Positions 50,063-58,656 of a stretch of 64,000 nucleotides of DNA are shown piece by piece (positions within the stretch are counted from its first letter, which is position 1; each line of letters opens with the position of its first letter). This DNA comes from Bradyrhizobium ivorense (GTDB lineage Bacteria; Pseudomonadota; Alphaproteobacteria; Rhizobiales; Xanthobacteraceae). Position numbers and translations under genes: made by a program. The stretch is from the NCBI RefSeq assembly GCF_900696085.1, contig NZ_CAADFC020000033.1, positions 620,001 through 684,000 of the forward strand, read 5' to 3'. The notes under the pieces were generated by a model that was given only the letters and a program-made list of their open reading frames with translations, was not told the origin of the DNA and made no database searches.

Positions 50063-50102
50063 GAATCGAATCTCGCTGATTCGACGAATCTCGACAAGAG
50101 TC
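50063..50102. promoter_or_regulatory. Cluster of five GANTC (CcrM) sites upstream of mipZ
   Basis: GAATC at 50063 and 50068, GATTC at 50078, GAATC at 50086 and GAGTC at 50098: five sites in 40 bp, 69-108 bp before the mipZ ATG. GANTC is the target of the cell-cycle methyltransferase CcrM in alphaproteobacteria. Confidence 0.8.
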
Positions 50103-50182
50103 GTCACAGCAACGTCATGAATAAAATGCGGCGGTTGCGACATCATAGTCACAACCACCTCTTGCACATATCGTGAACGCAG

Positions 50183-50223
50183 CTAGCGGCCGAGGAATCT
50201 AGCGGCCTTATAATCTAGCGGCC
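50183..50223. repeat. Three 16-bp-spaced copies of CTAGCGGCC at the end of the enoyl-CoA hydratase gene
   Basis: CTAGCGGCC occurs at 50183, 50199 and 50215, an exact 16-bp period. The third copy contains the hydratase stop codon (TAG on the minus strand), so the repeat puts TAG into all three minus-strand frames within 35 bp. Confidence 0.8.
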
Positions 50224-51003
50224 CTGGAATATTGCGGCGCGGCGTTCGACGAACGATTTGATGCCTTCGGCGGCGTCTGCGGTGTTGAGCACGCGTTGGC
50301 GGATCTCGGGGATGATCGCAATCGCCGCCTGCTCGCCGGCCTCGATAAATTTGCGGCCCGCCTCCTTCGTCACCTGGATGCCGAGCGGCGCGTTGCGCGC
50401 GATGATCGCGGCCAGCGCCATCGCGCGCTCGATCTGCTGGCCGGCGGGGACGACCTCCTGCACGAGGCCGATGCGATGCGCCTCGGCCGCGGTGAATTCG
50501 TCGCACAGCAGCAGGTGATACATCGCATCGCCCCATCCGGCGCGGCTGATGTAGCGGAAATGCGCGCCGGCCAGCGGCGCGATGCCGCGCTTGGCTTCCA
50601 TCTGGCAGAAGCGGCTGTCGTCCGCGGCAATCACGATGTCGCCGGCCAGCATCATCTCGATGCCGACCGTGAACACGATGCCCTGCACCGCGGTGATGAT
50701 CGGCTTCCGGCACCGCTTCGAGAGGCCGAACGGATCGACATTGCCCTCCGGCAACGGCTTGCGTGACGCGGTCGGGCCGAAGAACTTTGGCATGTCGAGG
50801 CCCGCGGTGAAGCTGCCGCCGGCGGCGCAGAGCACGCCGACCCAGAGGCCGTCGTCATTGTCGAGCAGCGTCAGCGCGTCGGACAACTGCTCCATCATCT
50901 CCGGGCTGAAGGCGTTCTTCTTCGCGGGATTGTCGATGATGATCTTCAGGATGCGGTCATGCCGTTCATGATGGACCCGCCCTTCGCTCGCGCTGCCGGA
51001 CAT
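50215..51003 (-). CDS. Enoyl-CoA hydratase/isomerase family protein
   Basis: A 262-aa crotonase-fold protein. The oxyanion-hole segments are GSFTAGLDMPKF (around residue 62) and VQGIVFTVGIEMMLAGDIVIAA (around residue 110). The usual catalytic acids of hydratases are not clearly present, so isomerase or other crotonase activity is possible. ATG at 51003 follows GGGAGGAACGG; a longer in-frame start at 51054 lies in the operator region. It is divergent from a TetR regulator with a palindrome between them, so TetR repression is likely. Confidence 0.9.
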   Translation of the reverse strand: MSGSASEGRVHHERHDRILKIIIDNPAKKNAFSPEMMEQLSDALTLLDNDDGLWVGVLCAAGGSFTAGLDMPKFFGPTASRKPLPEGNVDPFGLSKRCRKPIITAVQGIVFTVGIEMMLAGDIVIAADDSRFCQMEAKRGIAPLAGAHFRYISRAGWGDAMYHLLLCDEFTAAEAHRIGLVQEVVPAGQQIERAMALAAIIARNAPLGIQVTKEAGRKFIEAGEQAAIAIIPEIRQRVLNTADAAEGIKSFVERRAAIFQGR

Positions 51004-51035
51004 CCGTTCCTCCCGTCCTTGTGATTGCCGAATAT

Positions 51036-51059
51036 TCTGGATGATGCTTGTCATCCAGA
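51036..51059. promoter_or_regulatory. Probable TetR operator
   Basis: TCTGGATGA-N6-TCATCCAGA, 9-bp perfect arms, in the 112-bp gap between the divergent enoyl-CoA hydratase and TetR genes. A partial second site (ATGTATGATGGTCAT) follows at 51060. Confidence 0.7.
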
Positions 51060-51115
51060 TGTATGATGGTCATAATCCTGACCGAGAGTCAAACGCCGGC
51101 GCGAGGTGACGCGAG

Positions 51116-51685
51116 ATGGGCCATTCCCAGGCCGACAAGGCCAGGAGCCGCGAACGCATTCTGAACGAGGCCGCGGCGCAGATCCGCGATGCGGGGCTGG
51201 ATGCGCTCAGCATCGGCCGCCTGATGCAGCGGGTGAAGCTGACCCATGGCGGCTTCTACGGGCATTTTGCCTCGCGTTCGGAGCTGATCGCCGCGGCGCT
51301 CGAGCAGGCGCTGGCGGCGGGCGAAGCCGCGGCACACGCAGCGCGCGCCCCCGACAAGCCGGTCAGCGTCAACGCGATGGCGCGCAGCTATCTCAGCCGC
51401 ACCCATCGCGACAGCCGCAAGTCCGGCTGCGCCATCTCCGCCCTGATCTCCGATGTCGGTCGCGCCGACGCAGAGTGCCGCGCGGTGATGGAGCCGCACA
51501 TCGAGGCTTTCATCGCCAAGGTCGCGGAAACCTTCGGCGACGATGACGACGCCCGCGCCACCATGGCGGTGAGCGCGATGGTCGGTGCGCTCGCGATCTC
51601 GCGCGTGCTCACCGATCAGAAGCGCTCCGACGCCGTGCTGCGCACGGTGCGCGACGCCGTCATCGCAATGGAATCGGATAAGTGA
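51116..51685 (+). CDS. TetR-family transcriptional regulator
   Basis: A 189-aa regulator. The N-terminal HTH is ERILNEAAAQIRDAGLDALSIGRLMQRVKLTHGGFYGHFASRSEL, residues 13-57, with the TetR hallmark GGFYGHFASR. The C-terminal helical domain contains the CAISALISDVGRADAECRAVMEPH segment seen in TetR_C ligand domains. It is divergent from the enoyl-CoA hydratase and shares the palindrome at 51036-51059. An SDR gene follows after 37 bp and may be co-transcribed. Confidence 0.92.
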   Translation: MGHSQADKARSRERILNEAAAQIRDAGLDALSIGRLMQRVKLTHGGFYGHFASRSELIAAALEQALAAGEAAAHAARAPDKPVSVNAMARSYLSRTHRDSRKSGCAISALISDVGRADAECRAVMEPHIEAFIAKVAETFGDDDDARATMAVSAMVGALAISRVLTDQKRSDAVLRTVRDAVIAMESDK

Positions 51686-51722
51686 ATTGCCCGCGACGCG
51701 GGCGCATTGACGGAGTGAAGCC

Positions 51723-52481
51723 ATGAACGATCGAGCTGTCCTCGAGCCGACTGCCGTGCAGGGAAGCGTGCTGGTTGCCGGCGTCGGCGCCTCGCACGGA
51801 CTGGGCGCTGCGATCGCGCGCCGCTTTGCCGCCGGCGGCTATCCGGTTGCGATCGCCGGCCGCAACGCCGACAAGCTTGCCGCCACCGCGGCCGAGCTTG
51901 CCGCCACCGGTGCGAAGATCGCGCACGTGGTCGGCGATGCCTCCATCGCCGCGGATGTCGCGCGCTTCGTCGCGGCGGCGGAGAAGCTCGCGCCGCTCGC
52001 GATGGCCGTGCACAATGCCGGCTCCAACCGGCCGGCGCCGTTCCTCAAGGTCAGCGAGCAGCGCTTCGAGGAGCATTGGCGCGAGCACGCGCTCGGCGGC
52101 TTCCAGCTGGCGCAGGCTGCGATCCCGGCGCTGCTCAAGCGCGGCGGCGGCACGCTGGTGTTCACCGGCGCCTCCGGCTCGCTGCGCGGCAAAGCCAACT
52201 ACTCCCCGTTCGCCTCGGCGAAGGCCGCGCTGCGGGCGCTGGCGCAGAGCGTGGCGCGCGAGTTCGGGCCAAAAAACATTCATGTCGGGCACGTCGTCGT
52301 CGATGGCGGCATCGAGGGCGATCGCCTGCTGAGCCTGCGTCCGCAATTGAAGGACGATCGCGGCCCGGACGGGCTGCTCAATATCGCCGCCATCGCCGAC
52401 GCCTATTGGGTGCTGCATCACCAGCACCGCAGCGCCTGGACGCTTGAGCTCGACCTGCGGCCGTGGGCGGAGCAGTTCTGA
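51723..52481 (+). CDS. SDR-family oxidoreductase with Phe in place of the catalytic Tyr
   Basis: A 252-aa short-chain dehydrogenase fold. The cofactor motif is GVGASHGLGAAI near residue 20, and VHNAGSNRPAPF stands for the NNAG motif. The usual YxxxK motif reads FASAK (SPFASAKAALRALAQ), so the catalytic Tyr is Phe. This change is typical of one SDR subfamily (GPKNIHVGHVVVDGGI is its other landmark), whose activity is not well defined. ATG at 51723 follows GGAG. It lies downstream of the TetR gene on the same strand. Confidence 0.88.
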   Translation: MNDRAVLEPTAVQGSVLVAGVGASHGLGAAIARRFAAGGYPVAIAGRNADKLAATAAELAATGAKIAHVVGDASIAADVARFVAAAEKLAPLAMAVHNAGSNRPAPFLKVSEQRFEEHWREHALGGFQLAQAAIPALLKRGGGTLVFTGASGSLRGKANYSPFASAKAALRALAQSVAREFGPKNIHVGHVVVDGGIEGDRLLSLRPQLKDDRGPDGLLNIAAIADAYWVLHHQHRSAWTLELDLRPWAEQF

Positions 52482-52698
52482 GGGGCGCTGCCCTGCATCG
52501 CTCCATCCCGACGGAAACCCAGCGTTTCGCGGCACGGCCTTGTTCCGCCGTGAACAGTCTCTAGTTGCTCGGTATCTCCAACCGAAGGCTCCACAGCGCA
52601 GGCTTGCGGACATGTCCGCAGCAATACGACCTCTCAGCCCTGCGTGCGATGGGTGGCCCGTGGCGGATGCTCCGCCACGTCGACAACTGGACTGACCG

Positions 52699-53733
52699 AT
52701 GACGACCTCTCTCGAATTTGGCCTCGACACATTCGGCGACGTCACCAAGGACGCCGCCGGCGCGCCGCTGCCGCATGCCCAGGTGATCCGCAACGTCGTC
52801 GACGAGGCGGTGCTGGCCGATCAGCTCGCCGTCGATTTCATCGGGCTCGGAGAGCACCACCGGGCCGATTTCGCGATCTCCTCCCCCGAAACCGTGCTGG
52901 CAGCGATCGCCGCGCGCACCGAGAAGATCCGCCTCGGTTCGGCGGTGACGGTGCTGAGCTCGGACGACCCGATCCGGGTGTTCCAGCGCTTTGCCACCGT
53001 CGATGCGGTCTCGAACGGCCGCGCCGAGGTGATTCTCGGCCGCGGCTCCTTCACCGAATCGTTCCCGCTGTTCGGCTTCGACCTGCGCCAGTACAGCGAG
53101 CTGTTCGAGGAGAAGCTCGACCTGTTCACCGCGCTGCTCAAGCAGGAGCCGGTGAGCTGGCAGGGCAAGCTGCGTCCGCCGCTGCAGAATCAGTCGGTCT
53201 ATCCGCCGGTCGAGCGCGGCCGGCTGAAGACATGGATCGGCGTCGGCGGCAGCCCCGAATCGGTGGTGCGCGCGGCGCATTACGATCTGCCGCTGATGCT
53301 CGCCATCATCGGCGGCGACCCCAGGCGGTTTGCGCCCTATGTCGACCTGCACAAGCGCGCCTACGAACAGTTCGGCCGCGCGCCGCAGCCGATCGGCGTG
53401 CATTCGCCGGGATATGTCGCCGAGACCGACGAAAAGGCCTGTGAGGAGCTGTGGCCGGACTACAAGGTGATGCGCGACCGCATCGGCAAGGAGCGCGGCT
53501 GGCCGCCGATGGGCCGTGACGAGTTCGTCTCGGAGGCCGAGCACGGCTCGCTCTATGTCGGCTCGCCGGAAACCGTGGCGCGCAAGATCGCGGCGACGGC
53601 GAAGGCGCTCGGCATCGCGCGCTTTCAGCTGAAATATTCGGCGGGGCCGCTGCCGCACGAGAAGCTGATGAAGAGCATCGAGCTCTACGGCCGCAAGGTG
53701 GTGCCGCTGGCGCGCGAGATGCTCGCGGCGTGA
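52699..53733 (+). CDS. LLM-class flavin-dependent oxidoreductase
   Basis: A 344-aa TIM-barrel flavoprotein of the luciferase-like monooxygenase class. Typical segments: EFGLDTFGDV at the N-terminus, DFIGLGEHHRADFAISSPETVLAAIA near residue 47 (the GEHH motif), RIRLGSAVTVLSSDDPIRV-type strand near 75, and GSPETVARKIA near 280. The cofactor, FMN or F420, cannot be distinguished. ATG follows GACTGACCG with a weak ribosome site. A 217-bp gap without a gene separates it from the SDR. A strong terminator follows. Confidence 0.88.
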   Translation: MTTSLEFGLDTFGDVTKDAAGAPLPHAQVIRNVVDEAVLADQLAVDFIGLGEHHRADFAISSPETVLAAIAARTEKIRLGSAVTVLSSDDPIRVFQRFATVDAVSNGRAEVILGRGSFTESFPLFGFDLRQYSELFEEKLDLFTALLKQEPVSWQGKLRPPLQNQSVYPPVERGRLKTWIGVGGSPESVVRAAHYDLPLMLAIIGGDPRRFAPYVDLHKRAYEQFGRAPQPIGVHSPGYVAETDEKACEELWPDYKVMRDRIGKERGWPPMGRDEFVSEAEHGSLYVGSPETVARKIAATAKALGIARFQLKYSAGPLPHEKLMKSIELYGRKVVPLAREMLAA

Positions 53734-53763
53734 GTCGCCCGGCGTGACAGCCAGCCAAAGCAA

Positions 53764-53791
53764 AACCCCCGGCGGTTTCCCGCCGGGGGTT
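53764..53791. terminator. Bidirectional terminator between the LLM and porin genes
   Basis: Stem AACCCCCGGCGG / CCGCCGGGGGTT (12 bp) with loop TTTC, flanked by T-rich sequence to the right and A-rich to the left, so it can end both convergent transcripts. Confidence 0.88.
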
Positions 53792-53822
53792 CTGTTTCTA
53801 TCGAGATCAGATCAACCGGGTC

Positions 53823-55388
53823 TTACCAGTTGCGCTGAGCGCGCAGGAGCAGCTGATAGGTCTCCTGATCCTTCACTTCGTACAGAGCAGCCGGCTTGCC
53901 GATCGATCCGCTCGGGGCAGAGACGACACCCGCGTACTTCTGGTCCAGGTGGGTGTAGACGAAGTCCGCCGAGAAGGTCAGGTTCTTGACCGGGGTCCAG
54001 CGGGTGATCACACCGATCTGGGCAATGTTGTAGTCGGGGTTGCAGGAGGTGAGACCCGTACCAGCCGCCGAAGCGAACGTGGTGCGAACCGTACCGCCAA
54101 CGCCACCGACGCCGCAGAGCAGGGTCTTGGACGTGTCGTTGTACATGATCTGGGCATAAGCGCCGTAGATCGCAGTGTTCCAGTAGGCGTTCCAGTTGTG
54201 GGTGTAACCACCACGGAAGCCCCAGGTCTTGATGGTCTGCTGCTGACCGCCGGCCACGAAGACCGTGTCAGGAGCGAAGCCGAAGCCAACGCTCTGATAG
54301 AGGCCGGGAACGCCCGTGCCGCTGTAGATCGTGTTGGCACCAGCACCACCCGCCAGGTCCTGGATGTTGTAGCGCGTCGCACCGTCGGTGTAGACGCCCT
54401 GGACGTTGATGGTGTCGCCAGGTCCGGTCGGGATGTTCTTGATCGACAAGGCCAACTGACCAGCCCAGCCCCACTTGTCGTCCGGATGACCGGTCAACTC
54501 GGTGCCGCCGTAGTAGGCAGCGTGGTTGTCATGCGCAGCGACCGATGCCTGGAACAGACCCCAAGCCTGGTCGACACGCAGCATACCGACGAAGTCCGGC
54601 GAGATCGTGCCGGCATAGTCGCTGAGGCCGTAAGCACCACCGGCGCTGAGGTTGTTCACGCCAGCCTGGTAGTAGGCAGCCTGATCCTGAGCCGAAACCG
54701 AGAGCGACACGCCGTTGCCGAACTCAGCGGTGTAGGTGAACTGGTTCACACCAGTGACCGTGCCGCCGCCGCCGACGAGACCGTCGTAGATGTTGCCGGG
54801 ATAGTTGGTCCAGGGGGCGCTGAACTGCGAGACAGCCTTACCCATGGTGAAGCCGGCGAACTGGATGAAGGCGTAGTAGACGCCGACCGTGCCGTAGGAA
54901 CCGTTGCCGGCACCCGCGTTGTTCGGAGCCGAAGCCGGGGCAACCGTGCCGCCGCCGCCGAGCGGAGCATAGACGGTCGCGCCAGGAGCCGCACCGTTCA
55001 CGCCGTAGTTGTCGGTGGTCCAGGTGAAGGTCGCATCGAAGAACGTGCGGACCACGCCGTACTCGGTCGCGGTGCGCGTATCGATGTTGAGGTCTTCACG
55101 CGAACGCCAGGTGTAGCCGTTGGTGAAACGGTTGTTGGCGCCGCCCGGGCCGCTGGTGTTGCCGGTGTAGACCGAGTTGGTGTTCACCGCGATTTCGGCG
55201 CGCAGATAGCCGCCGAGCTTGATGCAGGTATCGGTGCCCGGGATGTAGTAGAATCCGGGACCATACAGGGAGCAAACCTTCACGTACTCGACCGCTTTGG
55301 CCTTGACGGGAAGATCGGCCGCCTGAGCTCCGCCGACCGCGACGAGAGCCGCCGCCGAGCCGAGGATAAGGCTCTTAACCATCTTCAT
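53823..55388 (-). CDS. Bradyrhizobiaceae-type outer membrane porin
   Basis: A 521-aa porin of the rhizobial Omp2/RopB-like group. The signal peptide MKMVKSLILGSAAALVAVGG ends AQAADLPVKAK. The mature N-terminus has the hallmark VEYVKVCSLYGPGFYYIPGTDTCIKLGGYLRAE. The rest is beta-strand-rich with many Gly/Asn/Thr turns and ends in FW-type aromatic context (LLRAQRNW), as outer-membrane barrels do. ATG at 55388 follows GGAGG. It forms diffusion channels in the outer membrane. The gene is monocistronic, with a long non-coding upstream region. Bradyrhizobium genomes normally have several paralogues. Confidence 0.94.
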   Translation of the reverse strand: MKMVKSLILGSAAALVAVGGAQAADLPVKAKAVEYVKVCSLYGPGFYYIPGTDTCIKLGGYLRAEIAVNTNSVYTGNTSGPGGANNRFTNGYTWRSREDLNIDTRTATEYGVVRTFFDATFTWTTDNYGVNGAAPGATVYAPLGGGGTVAPASAPNNAGAGNGSYGTVGVYYAFIQFAGFTMGKAVSQFSAPWTNYPGNIYDGLVGGGGTVTGVNQFTYTAEFGNGVSLSVSAQDQAAYYQAGVNNLSAGGAYGLSDYAGTISPDFVGMLRVDQAWGLFQASVAAHDNHAAYYGGTELTGHPDDKWGWAGQLALSIKNIPTGPGDTINVQGVYTDGATRYNIQDLAGGAGANTIYSGTGVPGLYQSVGFGFAPDTVFVAGGQQQTIKTWGFRGGYTHNWNAYWNTAIYGAYAQIMYNDTSKTLLCGVGGVGGTVRTTFASAAGTGLTSCNPDYNIAQIGVITRWTPVKNLTFSADFVYTHLDQKYAGVVSAPSGSIGKPAALYEVKDQETYQLLLRAQRNW

Positions 55389-56123
55389 GTTAAACCTCCA
55401 AGTTGCTCTATCTCAGGGAAGGTTCCGGATCCGCCGGGTAAACACCCTCAGGTTGGTTCCCTTGTCCCCATATCCCCGCTTAGCCATTTCGCGCCTTCGG
55501 ACACACCCGCTGAACGCGAGGGACTTAAGCGAACCACCTAGAACGGGACGACCTTGGGATGCCCCCCTCCGTCGCAGTTCCATATGAGACAGAAGGCCCC
55601 CGATCACGCAACAAAAGACCGCTCGGTTTCGGCCCAGTTGCGGCTGTTTTCGGGCAAATGTTGCACAAATATCACGGGCATTTGAACTGCGGCGTCCTCA
55701 CAAGATATTGAAATGTAAGGACAATATTTCCAATACCGGCGACCGGCGGAAATTTGGGCAACACCGGGTGGAACGGTGTGTAAAACGGGTAGTCCTACGG
55801 AGAAAACGAAAATCGAGGCGGGCTGCAGCCGCGGTGATTCCAGCGCGCCGGCCGGCCGGCGGCGTCAAAAACACCGCCGTCTGAGAAACATAACGCGCCC
55901 CCACGGACGCCGGCCGATCCCCGGAATCGGCGCCGGCGCAGCGTCCTGCACAGCCCGGCAGACCGCGGGCGGATCGCGGCAGCCGCCGGATATTCGAGTT
56001 CCATGTCAGGGAGATGTCGCCGCGGAGAATCGACCGGTTTGTTCTCCGCGGGCGCGATCCGATGAAAGATATCAACTCCGGCGAAGCGCCGGAGAGGGAC
56101 GCGCGTACGGCTGCGATCACGAC
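55389..56123. other. Non-coding region upstream of the porin gene
   Basis: No credible gene is seen in these 735 bases. The part nearest the porin is its long 5' region, including a less GC-rich stretch at 55610-55760 with an inverted repeat ATATTG-N11-CAATAT near 55704, likely promoter DNA. The part near the tRNA contains several overlapping frames on both strands that look like chance openings in GC-rich sequence. Confidence 0.5.
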
Positions 56124-56198
56124 TGGCTGGGGCGGGAGGGATCGAACCTCCGAATGGCGGAATCAAAATCCGCTGCCTTACCGCTTGGCTACGCCCCA
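56124..56198 (-). tRNA. tRNA-Gln (anticodon TTG)
   Basis: Reading from 56198 down: acceptor TGGGGCG, D arm GCC..GGC, anticodon stem GCGGA / TCCGC with loop TTTTGAT (anticodon TTG at 56166-56164), T arm GGAGG-TTCGATC-CCTCC, acceptor CGCCCCA, discriminator G and an encoded CCA. All stems close. It has 75 nt including CCA. It decodes CAA and, by wobble, CAG glutamine codons. No mobile element or attachment-site repeat adjoins it. Confidence 0.96.
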
Positions 56199-56424
56199 AT
56201 ACGCCGACCGAAGGCCACGCCGGTCTACAGAGTGCAACAGGCCATTTCAACAGGGCGACGATCGAAATCAGGCGAAAGCCGCCCGCCGATGTCGGCCCCG
56301 TCATTATAGAGAGACGCTGCGACGGCTGAAACCCGATCCTGCTGCGCGAGCCCGCTCCGCAGAGTTGAGAGGCGGCGGGTTTCATGGGATGACAATCGGC
56401 AAACGCCTCATCGGGAGTAACGCC

Positions 56425-58203
56425 ATGACCTACCGTGCACCGATCAACGACATCCTGCTGTCTCTCAATCATGGCGCCGGGCTCGCGGCGGCCGTGCAGG
56501 CCGGCCACTACGGCGATTTCGATGGCGATATCACCGCCGCCGTGCTCGAAGAGGCCGGCAAGTTCGCCTCCGATGTGCTGGCGCCGCTCAACAAGGTCGG
56601 CGACGAGCATGGCATCAAGCTCGACGACGGCAAGGTCACCACCGCGCCCGGCTGGCCCGACGCCTATCAGCGCTGGACCGCCGCGGGATGGAACGCAGTG
56701 TCGGGACCGGAAGCGTTCGGCGGCCAGGGCCTGCCGCTTGCGATCAACGCCGCCTGCACCGAGATCTGGAGCGCCTCCAACGTCGCCTTCGGCCTCTGCC
56801 CGCTGCTGACGCTGTCGGCGATCGAGGCGCTCGACGCCCACGGCAATGCCGAGCTGAAGCAGATCTATCTGGAAAAGCTGGTCACCGGCGAATGGACCGG
56901 CACGATGCAGCTCACCGAGCCCAATGCCGGCTCCGACGTCGGCGCGCTGCGCACCCGTGCCGAAAAGCAGGCCGACGGCACCTACCGGCTCAAGGGTACG
57001 AAGATCTTCATCACCTATGGCGAGCACGACATGACCGACAACATCGTGCATTTCGTGCTCGCGCGATTGCCCGATGCGCCCGCCGGCACCAAGGGGATCT
57101 CGCTGTTCCTGGTGCCGAAATTCCTGGTCAATGCCGACGGTTCGCTCGGCGCGCGCAACGACATCCATGCGAGCGGCGTCGAGCACAAGCTCGGCATGCA
57201 CGCCTCGCCGACCTGCACCATGACGATGGGCGATAAGGGCGGCGCGATCGGCTATCTGATCGGCGAAGAGAACCAGGGCATGCGCTGCATGTTCACGATG
57301 ATGAACCAGGCCCGGCTCGGCGTCGGCCTCGAGGGCGTCGGCATCGCCGACCGCGCCTATCAGCAGGCGCTGGCCTATGCCCAGGAGCGCCGTCAGGGCA
57401 AGGCGCTCGGCCGCAAGGGCGACGGCATGGATCCGATCATCGTGCATCCCGACGTCAAGCGCATGCTGATGCAGATGCGCAGCCAGACGGCGGCGGCGCG
57501 CACCATCTGCTACGCCACCGCGGTTGCGCTCGATATCTCGGTGCGCGCCAAGGACGCCAAGGTGCGCGCAGACGCCGCCGCGCGCGGCGCGCTGCTGACG
57601 CCGATCGCAAAAGCGTTCTCCACCGACACCGGCAACGAGGTCGCCTATCTCGGCGTCCAGGTCCATGGCGGCATGGGGTTCATCGAGGAGACCGGCGCCG
57701 CGCAGCATTATCGCGACGCCCGCATCACCTCGATCTATGAGGGCACCAACGGCATCCAGTCGATCGATCTCGTCACCCGCAAGCTCGGGGCCAATGGCGG
57801 CGCCTCGGTGTGGGCGCTGCTCGACGAGCTCGATGCAACCGTCAAGCAGGTCGAGACCTCCAACGACCCCGCGTTCGGCTCAACCGGCGCGAAGCTGCGC
57901 GATGCGCTCGGCGCGCTGGAGCGCACCAGCAAATGGCTGCTCGAGCGCCTCGCCGCCTCGCCGAACGATGCGCTTGCCGGCGCCACGCCGTATCTGCGGC
58001 TGTTCGGCGCCACGCTCGGCGGCTGCATGCTGGCCGGCGAGGCGCTGGCGGCCAAGGCCAATGGCGACGCCGAGCCGCAGCGCTACGTCGCGCTGGCGCG
58101 GTTCTTCGCCGAGAACATCGCGGTGCAGGCGCCGTCGCTGGAGAAAACGGTGACGGAGAGCGCCGAGGCAGTGACCGGCGCGGACGCGGTGCTGGCGGGG
58201 TAA
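56425..58203 (+). CDS. Acyl-CoA dehydrogenase (large, DmdC/AidB-like C-terminal type)
   Basis: A 592-aa flavoprotein. An N-terminal helix domain (YRAPINDILLSLNHGAGLAA) precedes the FAD segments GTMQLTEPNAGSDVGALRTRAEK near residue 165 and KIFITYGEHDMTDNIVHFVLAR near 195. The C-terminal half has GVQVHGGMGFIEETGAAQHYRDARITSIYEGTNGIQSIDL near residue 415-450, including the catalytic Glu context (IYEGT). The size, about 590 aa, marks the group that includes DmdC-type enzymes. ATG at 56425 follows GGGAG. It oxidises an acyl-CoA to the enoyl-CoA. Upstream is only the tRNA, on the other strand. Confidence 0.92.
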   Translation: MTYRAPINDILLSLNHGAGLAAAVQAGHYGDFDGDITAAVLEEAGKFASDVLAPLNKVGDEHGIKLDDGKVTTAPGWPDAYQRWTAAGWNAVSGPEAFGGQGLPLAINAACTEIWSASNVAFGLCPLLTLSAIEALDAHGNAELKQIYLEKLVTGEWTGTMQLTEPNAGSDVGALRTRAEKQADGTYRLKGTKIFITYGEHDMTDNIVHFVLARLPDAPAGTKGISLFLVPKFLVNADGSLGARNDIHASGVEHKLGMHASPTCTMTMGDKGGAIGYLIGEENQGMRCMFTMMNQARLGVGLEGVGIADRAYQQALAYAQERRQGKALGRKGDGMDPIIVHPDVKRMLMQMRSQTAAARTICYATAVALDISVRAKDAKVRADAAARGALLTPIAKAFSTDTGNEVAYLGVQVHGGMGFIEETGAAQHYRDARITSIYEGTNGIQSIDLVTRKLGANGGASVWALLDELDATVKQVETSNDPAFGSTGAKLRDALGALERTSKWLLERLAASPNDALAGATPYLRLFGATLGGCMLAGEALAAKANGDAEPQRYVALARFFAENIAVQAPSLEKTVTESAEAVTGADAVLAG

Positions 58204-58242
58204 GCCGCGCATCGCGACGTGAAGGGCGCTGCTGTTCGTCCC

Positions 58243-58617
58243 GTCACCCTGAGGTGGCCGCTTCTTCAGCGGCCCTCGAAGGATCGACGGCCGCCGGCCG
58301 GGCCGTGCGTCCCTCGAGGCTCGCCGAAGAGGCTCGCACCTCCAGCGACAAAGGCGAAGCCTTTGCGCGGGGATGACGGGTTGGTTTGCTCAACTTGCTC
58401 GGTGTCATCACCCGCGCAGGCGGGTGATCCAGTATTCCAGAGGCAGTAGTGAATGAACCGAGAGGCCGCGGCGTACTGGATCGCCCGGTCCATGTGCGCA
58501 ATTGCGCACAGGCCGGGCGATGACAGGTGTGGGTGAGGACAAAGCTTCACACCCTCTCAGGATGACGGGTTGGTTTGGTTCGATGTCAAACAAACTTGTT
58601 CGGTGTCATCACCCGCG
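58243..58617. repeat. Mosaic of nested palindromic intergenic repeats
   Basis: The segment starts with CACCCTGAGGTGGCCGC and has a matching end CCCTCTCAGGATGAC near 58553-58566. Inside lies a second element from about 58408 (GTCATCACCCGCGCAGGC) to 58524 (GCCGGGCGATGACAG). The tract GATGACGGGTTGGTTTG...TCGGTGTCATCACCCGCG appears twice, at 58372-58416 and 58561-58617. These are known types of Bradyrhizobium intergenic repeats, here inserted into each other. No gene is present. Confidence 0.75.
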
Positions 58618-58656
58618 TTGAGTTGCCCGTCGGGTTGTTTTGCGCACCTCGCACCG

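Noticed and set aside
53949..55541. A 530-codon plus-strand frame opposite the porin
   Set aside because: Antisense shadow of an unmistakable porin; it runs into the porin promoter and has no domain.
55795..57708. A 637-codon minus-strand frame across the tRNA and acyl-CoA dehydrogenase gene
   Set aside because: It is antisense to a clear acyl-CoA dehydrogenase, crosses the tRNA and is His/Arg/Gly-rich without domains: a GC-rich shadow.
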